The position numbers were made by a program, and so were the translations under genes. From assembly GCA_000787465.1 (NCBI GenBank), contig JSYX01000055.1, forward strand, positions 1-64,000: a DNA stretch of 64,000 nucleotides, read 5' to 3'. Position 1 is the first letter of the stretch, and each line of letters begins with the position of its first letter. Below, in pieces: positions 55,334 to 64,000 of this stretch. The notes under the pieces are model-generated. The model was given only the letters and a program-made list of their open reading frames with translations, was not told where the DNA came from and searched no databases. Source of the DNA: Thermomucor indicae-seudaticae. Its lineage: Eukaryota > Mucoromycota > Mucoromycetes > Mucorales > Lichtheimiaceae.

Positions 55334-57297
55334 TTACAAAGCCTTTAACGGCTTCGTGACCCCTACAAGAATATCCACATCAGAATCTGTACTTTGGGAA
55401 TTCTCCTCTATTACATACTCTTGCGTAATAGCCATCATTCGCCTTTTTGGATTTGACCATAATAGCACGCCCAAGTCATTTGCATGCTTTTCCGCTGCAT
55501 CAAAATCAGCTTGCATATTAAAGTTGTGATAGAGATAAGCTATAAACCATCTCATTTAGAACTTTCCCGAATAATTCAACTGCAGATCAAACTGACCTGG
55601 CATCGTCTTTAACCGGCGTCGTTCCATCTCCCATAGCCGTATTTGATCAACGACTGTTAGCGGTAAAACTGGCGTCTGCGTAGTGTCTATTTAGCCCCCT
55701 TATTGTGTGCTCTATCAGTTTCTGATCCTGTACCTTTTTCCTCATTTGTGGATGTGCGTGGTTTTGTAAATAGGAAATGATCTAGAGTATAACCGCTCAG
55801 GCACACAGCATCTTTCCAAACGTATTCCATGTTTATCTTACCTGATCCGCCGTAATGCCTTTCAAAAGCGCATTACGTACACTGTCTCGGGTAATGACAC
55901 CGGCTACCATGTTACGGAACCGTGACTGTAGTTGTACAAAAAGATTCAACACTGCAATCTGGAGAGGTGATTCTACAACCGCGTGATCTTCAATAAAGAC
56001 GTGAGAAAGGATGGGCCCTGATATCATCTACCTGTGTATGCATAGACTCTGTAATTTGTTTCGAGGATAACAAAGCCTTGCTCGTTCTCGTCTTGATTTG
56101 TCTTGGTAAGATCCATTGACGTACCGAGCTTGGATCTAGCAGCTGTAATGGCAGCGTTTCCAGACGTTAATGTGGTAGCCAGACGAGTAGGATAGTAGCG
56201 GCGTGACCCTCTCTAGCAATTTCGCATGGATGTCAGCAAAAATATTCCCAATGTTTATTGACTGGATATACCTTTCTCTGATACACGATACCGTAATCTC
56301 TTAAGTCTTCCAGCATCTGCTGCTGCGTCTGCGTTAAAGTCTCCACTGAATAATTCTACAGTTGTGTAAGTATGATTTGAAAAGTTCAACCTTGGATGCC
56401 GTCTCTCATTTACTACCTCACCGAGTTCCAGAGATCCGAGCTGAAACAAAAAGTTTAATACTTCGACGAGATCCATCTGCAGTACCTCTGCCATGTCAAG
56501 ATACTGGAGCAGGAAGGCCCATACTTGGGTGTTCACGTCCTGCAGTAAGAACTGGAAACCTTTGTTGGTGATCTGCAGTGTTCCAGGATCGTCAGGGCTA
56601 CTCTGCATCAATTGGCTTCTCTCCAACAGATTCAGGACGCCACGACTCGGTTTCTTGGTCAAGGATGTGCCGACCATGTAATGTAAAATCGACTCCCATT
56701 GCTGTGTAGCATATTGATCCAGGAATGCGATATCGACCGCATGTTTATCCGGCGTCGAGCACGGCAGTCCAAACGATTGCTGCGTCCCTCTAAAACCGTA
56801 AAGAGAGAGAGTTACGATAACAGTTCAGCAAGGAAACCACGAGCGCGAACAAACCCTCCCGTCAAGGCATTCTTGAATTCTTGCCGAAATGTCTCATTCA
56901 TTACAAGCACATTGCCCTTTCGCTCCAGAATGCGTAACCGAGAAAGTTTATGCAGAGCTTCCGCCAGCTTCCTAATCGGTCGCACCGATTAGTCGAAAGC
57001 CCCATGTACCTTTTACACAGCATTACCTCTGCCCGTCCTTGTTGACCCAGCTGTTGACATCTTCAACTGAGATCTCCGATTCAACATACAGACACGACAT
57101 GATGATTTGCCTTCCCAAACTCGGCAGCAGCCTTTTCGTAAAGAGCGTGAACATCCATCGCAAACTGATCGCTTTCATTGATTTTACCGAAAGATGGCTA
57201 GACATGTCGCAGGCTTCTGGAACAGCCGCAGAAACGTAAATGTGGGCAATGTCTCCAAGTATTCGTAAACATTCGTCTTGAAATTGTCAACGGACAT
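55334..57297 (-). CDS. tfb2: TFIIH core subunit Tfb2 (p52, GTF2H4)
   Basis: Tfb2 stimulates the XPB/Ssl2 ATPase in transcription initiation and nucleotide excision repair. Start at 57295-57297 (MSVDNFKTNVYEYLETLP). Then VPEACDMSSHLSV, FTKRLLPSLGRQIIMSC, VEDVNSWVNKDGQ, LHKLSRLRILERKGNVLVMN, QWESILHYMVGTSLTKKPSR, GVLNLLERSQLMQ, TNKGFQFLLQDVNTQVWAFL, LQYLDMAEVLQMDLVEVLNF, RRYYPTRLATTLTSG, GFVILETNYRVYAYT, LFVQLQSRFRNMVAGVITRD and SVRNALLKGITADQ. The last exon, HNFNMQADFDAAEKHANDLG then VLLWSNPKRRMM, is the Tfb5-binding C-terminal domain. About ten exons, end at 55334. All Tfb2 regions are present in order. Confidence 0.92.
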
Positions 57298-57320
57298 TGG
57301 CTGAGGAAGAAAGACCAAGA

Positions 57321-57629
57321 CTAATTAAGGTATTTGGAGGGAGCATTTGCGCCAGCTGAAACAGACTGGGCATTTTTACACAATAAAGCTTCAAGTCTAT
57401 TAGCACTCTGACCTCTCAGTTTTGACGCAGATTTCTTCTTACTTCGAGATGACGAGAAGGATGAAAGAATGCTAATAAGAAAACAAAAAACGGCGAGATC
57501 TTTAGATAAAGGTAAGAGAGAGAAACACACAACTGCTTTAAAGAGAAGGCAGGCTTCGTATTCACAGGAAGGAATGGACCGCCCTCGAAGACAACGCGTC
57601 AGTGAGCCCGCCAAAGGCAATAGACGCAT
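57321..57629 (-). CDS. Possible small gene upstream of tfb2
   Basis: Not recognised. The ATG at 57627-57629 gives MRLLPLAGSLTRCLRGRSIP. A T/C-rich block resembling an intron runs to acceptor ttattag near 57473, then SSFSSSRSKKKSASKLRGQS ends in NAPSKYLN and a stop at 57321. Whether the middle is spliced or coding is unclear. The stop lies only about 24 bases before the tfb2 start on the same strand, so one of the two must have a very compact 5' region. A mitochondrial-type N-terminus is possible. Confidence 0.3.
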   Translation of the reverse strand: MRLLPLAGSLTRCLRGRSIPSCEYEACLLFKAVVCFSLLPLSKDLAVFCFLISILSSFSSSRSKKKSASKLRGQSANRLEALLCKNAQSVSAGANAPSKYLN

Positions 57630-57794
57630 GAGCTAACAAGAAACAGTTGAGAACCTGAACGAAACCTGTTAGAATATCGCGTTATTCTTTTCCCACGTCG
57701 AAGAGGACCCGATGACTGAAACGGTGATATACAAGCTACAATGCAACGTTTTCTAAACCCTTCTTTCTCGTTGACAATTCCAGCTATGGTGCCT

Positions 57795-58020
57795 TCGAAC
57801 TGGAAAGACTTTATTCTGCAAAAAAAGGAGGAAAAGAAGAAGAGACTTCAAAAGGAAGAACAGGAAAAGGCGTCAGTAACCGCGACATAGCGCATGTACC
57901 GTAAAACTTTAACTAATGTCTTTTTAAAAGTATGTAACCGATGTGGGAAGTCAGGCTACAGAAGCGCGCGATCGTATTTGTGCGACATGTACACTAGCAG
58001 AAAACATAGTCCTCGCCAGC
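57795..58020 (+). pseudogene. Fragment with charged coil and zinc-knuckle-like motif
   Basis: An ATG-started frame reads MVPSNWKDFILQKKEEKKKR then LQKEEQEKASVTAT and stops near 57889. Shortly after, another frame has VCNRCGKSGYRSARSYLCD, a C-x2-C...C zinc-knuckle pattern in which the usual His is Tyr. Together they may be a broken gene associated with the Fanzor remnant just downstream. No family was assigned with confidence. Confidence 0.3.
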
Positions 58021-58027
58021 GTAAGTC

Positions 58028-58540
58028 ATGCAGCGGCGGGGTATCGGCAGATTTGTATCTGACACCGTTTTTCTTGCAGAAAAAGCACTTCTTGTCAGGC
58101 GATACAAGACCAAGATTATTGATAAATCGATATTCTCGATATACCGATCGACCTCTTCAATCACGGATTTGCTTTTTCCAGGCCTATGTCAACTTGATAT
58201 AACGATCACAATTTTCCGTCACGGACCCTATCGATATATCGCGCAGGTACTGTATGCAGTAAACCCCAATGTCGGGAAAGAGATATGCACCATGTAAACG
58301 TGGAAGGTGGATCTCTGTACGCTGTACTGGCTTGTCATAGGTACTCATGGCGTCAGAGTGCTTATCCACAGTCGTTAACCGTAAAATATATAGTTGTTGT
58401 ACATTGTGGCAGAGAGACGTAAATGCTGCTCGCAACCTACATTACATATCAAACAATGTAGTAGAAGGAGGCTCCAGAAGACCGTCAATATTCTGCAGAG
58501 GTCCTGACCACTCTGGAATTATACCATCTTGATAAAGAAA
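58028..58540 (+). pseudogene. Second Fanzor (TnpB-like) C-terminal remnant
   Basis: The diagnostic RuvC-III block YSCCTLWQRDVNAARNLHYI is intact at about 58393-58452, with the catalytic Asp of QRD and one pair of zinc-ribbon Cys just before it. It is followed by VVEGGSRRPSIFCRG and a tail GPDHSGIIPS with stop at 58531-58533. Upstream, pieces in other frames (GSLYAVLACHRYS near 58309) resemble the preceding zinc-ribbon strand, and stops interrupt every frame. The N-terminal and RuvC-I/II portions are not found. The last 34 bases are shared with the 3' end of the neighbouring phosphodiesterase gene (see findings). Confidence 0.75.
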
Positions 58541-58762
58541 GACCAAGATTATTTGTACACGCGTCGTTATATTTTTTCCCAACAGAAAATAAGGTGGAAT
58601 TAAAAGATTGAAACGGTATATATGTATATATAGGGGACAATGTACAGTCTAAATGTTTCTATACAGCAAGAGAATATACGTAGCAAGTTGGGGACACGTC
58701 GCATGAAAAGTTATATACACCTACAGAAGAGAGAGAGAGAGAAAAGCTGGGGCTGTTAAAGG

Positions 58763-61361
58763 CTACATGATGGCACATTGGCAATAAACGCCGCCTTGCG
58801 CTGAAGGTCCTGACCAGTCTGGGATCATACCATCTTGATCTGTCCTGGTGGTATTGGAGGTGTAATAGCTCGTCATAGCCACAGCGGGCATTTGTGGGAG
58901 AAACATCTTGTCAGTTTTCCCGTCATTTCTTGTTATTGCGATGGACTTTTGTTGATGGTGCAAAGCAACTACGTGACAGTTCGGATCACTCTTCTCTGCC
59001 ACCACATCTACATTCCTCCTTTAGAACCCTCCTTCCAAAGCGAATATCTTTTTGTTCATCATTACCTGTCTTGTTCTTTTCATTATTACTGGTCCATTGC
59101 TTCCTGGACTCCCATGACTTGAGATTGCTTTGTATGTACTCGACTGTAAATGTCAATTCTAACAAAAATAATAAGGAACAACATCTTTCTTCCTCTGATG
59201 TCGTCCATCTTACCGTGAGCAATCGAAGCTACACCTTCAAATAAACTGGAGGCAACAAACTTGATAAAACCGATCTGCATGTCTTCCAGCACGAGCTTGT
59301 CTCTGTCGTTCATTGGCTGCACCGCCATGCCCAGCTGACGCTCCAGGTCACCTTGGCAAGTAAATTCCTCTACTAACAATTCTGCCCACTTGGCGGATCT
59401 TTCAAACGGCCGAGTCTATTTATACTCTCGGGGTTAGAAAAACGAAAGTTGTCACAGACCATTGTTGCTTTCACTTGCCACATTACTGATGTCCGCGCAC
59501 TTTATTAACGCACTGCAGAAAAGCAGTCGGTCTTCTTCAATATCCAAATTTTCGTTGCATGACCTTGCCGCGTGTTCTTTGATTTTCTTGACATATTTAT
59601 CATGCAGCGACATATCAGTTGCAAGTATACTCGCGACCACCGTCTTGCGAAACGCTATTATCAACCGCAATCGATCAGATTTTTTCCCGCCGTTTGGGAC
59701 GGATAAAATGCTATTACCTTGATAGCTAGGCGACCGAAAGCCGCCAAAGCACTCGTCAATACCATGCTTTTTCAGGATATGAAACAAGGTCATGGAATGA
59801 AAGCTTTCGAGCACAGATCGATCGTTGTACAAGATGGCGAGTGGAGTTCCAGAGTTGATCTAATATATCCATCCGTGATTAAAAAACATCGACAAAAGCT
59901 GCGACAAAAACAACATACCATGAACCCATTATTGACACCAGGATGACCGGCATCATGACCCAGTGCCGCTATGAGAAGCGCCAAGACATCGCTGGGCTGT
60001 AGCCGATCGTCTTTGTCGTTTGAAAAAATCCCGAGCTTGCACAGAAAGTAATATATACACTGTAAAACGTCAACTGCATGGGCGAAATTATGATATGGGT
60101 TCCCGTGATGATAGGAGCCAGATAGGTCCAGGATAAAATCGTATAATTGCTCTGCCACAATTTGTCAGACAGTCAGGATGTCATTCGTACCAAAAGATAT
60201 ATCCAACTAACCCTTCTTGATCGTTATGTGCGCCATTTTTGACCAGGATAGTGCTTTATCTAAAATTAGATAAGCACAATGGACAAGTTCATCATGATCG
60301 AAATCAAAAGGACAGAAATCCCAGCTTGCAATTCTCCGTTCAAGATACTCTGCGCGCTGACTATACATGATTTACGTTATATATATATCTCTTTCTCTTG
60401 CGCCATCATACAACAAGATGTTCTTACCTAGATAAAGGGGTCAAGGTACTTTTCCGAGGGAAGTTGGGTAAATAAATGTCTATAATCGCTTTCTCTAAGC
60501 TAAAGAAAAAATAGATAAGCTCCGGGATCTCAGTAGTTGAAAGATCATGTAACATACGCCGCATCTTTAGCCGTCATGTCTTGGAGTCGATGATGGAGAC
60601 TAGTACACTGATTGACGGATGAGGAGGTCGGTGTGATGGGAGTGATGGTGCTAATAGTGGTTGTAGCAGGTGACGATGCCATATCAAGAGCGCGCATTCT
60701 AGTATTAATATGGTCGGCTTGAATCCGGTAAAGTTTCTGTTTTGCATCATGAGATAAAATGCCACTAAGATCAAGTCTCTATGTTTCTTACCAGGAACAG
60801 GGTCTTGACCACATCTATGCGCAGTGGCTTTAGCAAGTAGTCGATGGCACCGGCATCCATGCATTTGAGCATAAATTTCGTATCTTCAGCGACAGAGCAT
60901 GCTTTTTCACCGAGAAATAATAAGATTACGTCAAACAACTAAACATTCTGACTGAGGAGAACAAACGCACCAATAACAGGAACCAATTCGTCTGCCATTT
61001 CTTCGAGATCGCGCGTCAAGTGTCGAATCCGTGCCAAGGCTGCATCTTTATCATTGTCCATGATGCAGTCGTCCACGTCCACGAGACATAGGGACGGACA
61101 TGTTTGCTTGGCAATCTGCTCTAGAATGGCTGTCGTGCTGGAATGTATAACGACTTTTGGGACAAACGTGTTAAATTTGAAAGAGAGGGTACAGAAGAGC
61201 TATGAGTATAGCTGACCTTGACCAAAAACTGCTTTTAAAACGGAGATGTATGGAGGGTTAATGTTGTCGTCGTCATGAGCATCGTCTTGGTCTGCTATCC
61301 GATATGGCTCGGGTGTTGATTGATACAAGACGAATATTGAGCAATGCAAAGGGTCGTCCAT
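58763..61361 (-). CDS. Receiver-domain cyclic-nucleotide phosphodiesterase with CaaX tail (RegA-like)
   Basis: Start at 61359-61361 (MDDPLHCSIFVLYQSTPEPY). Residues about 15-160 form a response-regulator receiver: phospho-acceptor Asp in PSLCLVDVDDCIMDND, ELVPVIGACS, and the conserved Lys in DAGAIDYLLKPLRID. A linker with HRLQDMTAKDAA follows, then a class I PDE catalytic domain: YHHGNPYHNFAHAVDVLQC (HN-x2-H), LIAALGHDAGHPGVNN (HD), FCSALIKCADISNVASE (metal Asp) and EDMQIGFIKF (invariant Gln). The C-terminus is a polar tail ending GGVYCQCAIM, a CaaX farnesylation box preceded by a second Cys. About ten exons, stop TAG at 58763-58765. It hydrolyses cAMP or cGMP; phosphorelay control and membrane attachment are inferred from domain content. 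Confidence 0.87.
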
Positions 61362-62065
61362 TGTTGGAAGAGTCGTATCCTTTTTTTCCGAAATGCTGAT
61401 CGCCTCCCTTTCTTTCTCTCTCTCTCACACACAAACTCTCTCTCTGCTCGAACTTGGTTTAACGGAAAACAGAAACAGGAAAGAATAAAGCTTCGCAAAC
61501 AAAAGAAACCTTACTGAGTGAGAGGGAAAAAGAGACGAAAGAGAGACAGTTTCAAAGACTCAAAAAAAAAGATCACTTGATAGGGTTGGGTTCTTCGGGA
61601 AGCATAAAAATGACCTGTTCTGATTGGACAGCTGTAACAGCGCAACAGCTGAAACGAACGACACAACAACCAGCGGATCTGAAAAATGCAACATTTCGTT
61701 GGGCGTCTGTGCCAACCGCGTCGCAGTATGTCTCGGCGTACTATGCATGTCAATAGCGAAATTTGCGTCGTTTTCCGTTCAACTACACTATAGATAAAGT
61801 ATTCTGCTGTCTATCGAAGGATACTTGAATCGCTTCATGAACGCGGCGACATGACGTTCACTTACTTGTCCACAACCGCTAGATTCAGCGACTCTAGTTG
61901 AAGATCATTTCGCAGTATGATATAAACCATTTGTTAATTATCTGCAAGCACATGCTCGATATCGTACGCACACAAGGATATTCAACCTAGTTTTAGCAAA
62001 AGAAGAAAGACATCAAGAGTGCAGTGCGTCGGCATTATGTATTGCTACAAACAAATAAGGTACAA
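61362..62065. other. Promoter region with pyrimidine microsatellites
   Basis: The upstream region of the phosphodiesterase gene. ctctctctctc and cacacacaaa runs lie at about 61416-61446, with further gagag tracts near 61520-61550. No gene is supported; short frames at 61511-61753 are noise-like. Confidence 0.45.
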
Positions 62066-63346
62066 TCAAGAAAATGAGATATGATGATCATCCGGCAAAG
62101 GGCTGATGTGGCTATTTGCATCAACAATTTCATTCAGCCATCCTTGTAGCCTATCCAGCTCATCCGGAATGGACAGGCTACTATCAGATTTCGGTGATGC
62201 AATCCGTACGCTTTGAAATGCATTCATCATGCATTCGAGACTCTCTCCAGCCGAAGTGTGTGTTGTGTTATGATTATGATGCGGATACGGTAAGCCAAAG
62301 GCTTCTGGAGAGGTTTCAAATGTTGGCGTATGATAAGCAGTGGACGATGGAGGCATTGGAATGTCGACCGACAATGTTGTCTGAGTTCCCACATGGCGGA
62401 TACGTTTTTCAGTCATTCGCCGCAGCTGATTGTCTCGTTCTTGCAGGTCCACAGCCAGCTGGTGATTCTTTTTTAACAGTTTAGCGCGCACAGTTTTTTA
62501 TCCCTAAAATAAATAGTTCACCTCTTGCTGCACATCTGTTCGCATTTCTTCGAGATGAAATAACCGTAACTTGAGGTCAAAATTCTCCTTTTTTAGGTCT
62601 GTAATGATCTGGAATGCAAGCACTCGTCAATGCAAAAAAAAATCATGTGTAACACTGGAGTTGGTTTTCACCTTTTGTAGTTCTTTCATTGGCGCCGTCT
62701 TCACGCTACTAATAGGCGTCGAACTAGAAGATTTGATAGGTTGTCTCGTGCTCGAAGCAACAGGTATTTCTTCTCCTGGTGGACGCCCCAACCGCGAGGT
62801 TGTTTTTCGACGTATAGGCGAAGATGTAATGTCGCTAATGCATGAAGTTGCGATCTGCAATGACGACTTTGAAGACAGTTTTTGATAAGGGAGACTAATG
62901 ACGCTTCCGTCATCGCGTTCAACGTTCCTTTTGCGCAAGTAGAGAGAGACGCTGCTGCCACTTGAGCGTGACATCCTTTTTTTCTTCCGAGAGTGTGGAG
63001 GTGTTTCAAAGAGCGACGAGGTAGTACATACGACCGCGGGCCGATGCCGAGTATTCAAAGGAGAGAAAACCGGAAAAAACAAAACAACGGAGAATATGTA
63101 CCGTTTACTGCTTACAACAGGCACATTCCTGCGTTTGTTGCGGACACAACTGGGTTGACCTAAAAACTCAGTCAGACATGTCCAATTCTGATGAATTGTG
63201 TCGACTGAAAATACGCCCCCATAGATGCAATCAGTCAGTCTTGTACTAAAGCACTCACGGGGAGCCGCATTCTTCATAGAGTCGTAAATAGACCGCATCA
63301 GTGCGTACATATATCGAACTTGCTGCACGTAAGCAAAATTTGCCAC
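62066..63346 (-). CDS. Small centrosomin-motif (Cnn_1N/CM1) protein
   Basis: The central exon (about 62523-62612) reads ITDLKKENFDLKLRLFHLEE then MRTDVQQE, a near-exact CM1/Cnn_1N motif, which binds gamma-tubulin ring complexes (Mto1, Pcp1, centrosomin, CDK5RAP2). The exon before it holds MSRSSGSSVSLYLRKRN (ATG at 62974), Ser/Arg-rich DNA ending TAPMKELQK. Two small 5' exons (MRSIYDSMKNAAP; RQPSCVRNKRRNVPV) can be joined in phase and push the start to 63346 or 63304. After CM1: KLLKKNHQLAVDLQERDNQL coil, then LECMMNAFQSVRIASPKS, DELDRLQGWLNEIVDANSH and a stop at 62066. The total is only 240-310 residues, very short for the family. It is divergent from LCL2 with about 80 bases between. Confidence 0.7.
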
Positions 63347-63427
63347 GCGTACGGGAATTACTGGCTTTCATGCTGACTGCGGGCGGAAATTTGGGAGCAC
63401 TTGAGGCCCACTTTCAGTAACTTGATC

Positions 63428-63859
63428 ATGGTGCGCTTCATTTCGTTTGCGGCCAGTTGTTTTGTCTTGCTTATTTTGTATGCCACAATACCTGTATTGT
63501 CTTTTGACTTTCAGGGTTTCTTTTTTGGCGGAAGTCGTCGCGCTAATGAGCAACATGACGACATCACATTCGGTGTCCCGGAGCCACCATTATCCGCTCG
63601 TCGCGCGCAACAAGGTGCGTGGTCAAACGAAGCAGAAGGACTACGTTTATGACCATAGAATATATAATGTTGCTCTTGAATAGACTGCAAAGATGGTTAC
63701 GTATGCGAAATAAGCGATGAATGCGTGTCAAGGCCCGTGGACTGTCCCTGTCCTCGTGCGTTGGATAAAAAGTGCAGCATACACGACTGGTATACGTGCG
63801 TTCGAGGAGACCAGAATTGCGATCAAATACTTGCAACTTTAACTTTACGCGCTGATTAA
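63428..63859 (+). CDS. lcl2: LCL2-like secretory-pathway protein
   Basis: Fungal long chronological lifespan protein 2, an ER/secreted Cys-rich protein linked to ER-associated degradation in yeast. The start at 63428 gives MVRFISFAASCFVLLILYAT and IPVLSF, a signal peptide. FDFQGFFFGGSRRANEQHDD follows. A single intron (donor G|gtgcgtgg near 63616, acceptor aatag at 63684) joins to DCKDGYVCEISDECVSRPVD and CPCPRALDKKCSIHDWYTCV, the conserved C-x4-C...P-x-DCPCP...KC pattern. The stop TAA is at 63857-63859. About 120 residues, as expected. The ORF read without splicing stops soon after the signal peptide region, so the intron decides the call. Confidence 0.82.
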
Positions 63860-64000
63860 GCTGCGAAGCATACATCAATATCCCAGTGTTTGTACTCAAT
63901 CTCGCATCAAGTTTTCACGTTAGAGCTCGACACACTTGTTTTGGATTCATTGTTTTGCATTACAAGAGAGCGTTTACCCAGAGATTATTGATCATTTAGA

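Noticed and set aside
58618..58636. tatatatgtatatatagg as a promoter
   Set aside because: It lies between a Fanzor remnant and the 3' end of the PDE gene with no plausible gene following on either strand.

Overview
The window is nuclear DNA from a filamentous fungus, most likely an early-diverging one of the Mucoromycota (Mucorales type). Support: protein genes on both strands broken by many short GT-AG introns of about 45-65 bases; TATA boxes roughly 55-70 bases before start codons; fungal genes (Utp22/NOL6, Rrp36, Tfb2, Cfd1, Dus4, Ufd1, LCL2, GH18 chitinase, proteinase-K-like subtilase); and traits unusual in ascomycete yeasts, namely a RegA-type receiver-phosphodiesterase, a WRKY/GCM1-like zinc finger, a WWE protein, an Ariadne ligase and eukaryotic TnpB-like (Fanzor) remnants. 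The species cannot be named from sequence alone. No rRNA, tRNA or CRISPR was seen.

Layout. 0.2-1.2 kb: a Fanzor C-terminal remnant beside an unknown, probably damaged gene. 1.7-6.2 kb: a membrane-anchored alpha/beta hydrolase, Ufd1, and an unrecognised gene divergent from Ufd1. 6.6-15.2 kb: a birth-and-death cluster of Sulfotransfer_4 (P-loop sulfotransferase-like) paralogs: three intact copies, one frameshifted copy, one copy with two in-frame stops, and an orphan exon 1 whose start codon is lost. The spacers hold decayed ORFs, a degenerate tandem repeat and a foldback-like inverted repeat. 15.8-25.6 kb, all minus strand: FHIP (dynein-adaptor partner), Utp22/NOL6 and a secreted subtilase. 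28.1-33.9 kb: a very large Sel1-repeat scaffold with an N-myristoylation signal. 36.1-37.0 kb: a two-WWE protein. 38.6-46.7 kb: Dus4, Cfd1, Ariadne RBR ligase, Rrp36 and a GH18 chitinase. 47.6-49.2 kb: a CRAL-TRIO lipid-transfer protein. 50.4-52.0 kb: a small bZIP factor and small unknown genes. 52.7-53.3 kb: a decayed unknown gene. 53.5-54.5 kb: a WRKY/GCM1-like zinc-finger protein. 55.3-57.3 kb: TFIIH subunit Tfb2. 57.8-58.5 kb: zinc-knuckle and Fanzor remnants. 58.8-61.4 kb: a receiver-domain cyclic-nucleotide phosphodiesterase ending in a CaaX box. 62.1-63.3 kb: a small centrosomin-motif (CM1) protein. 63.4-63.9 kb: LCL2.

Most genes are independent housekeeping units and no metabolic cluster is evident. 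Protein quality control (Ufd1, Ariadne, LCL2), ribosome and RNA biogenesis (Utp22, Rrp36, Dus4), cytoskeletal transport (FHIP, CM1 protein) and signalling (REC-PDE-CaaX, Sel1 scaffold) are represented. The most unusual items are the REC-PDE-CaaX enzyme, the two Fanzor scars (one sharing a 34-base segment with the PDE gene tail), the WRKY-like factor, and the decaying sulfotransferase-like cluster.
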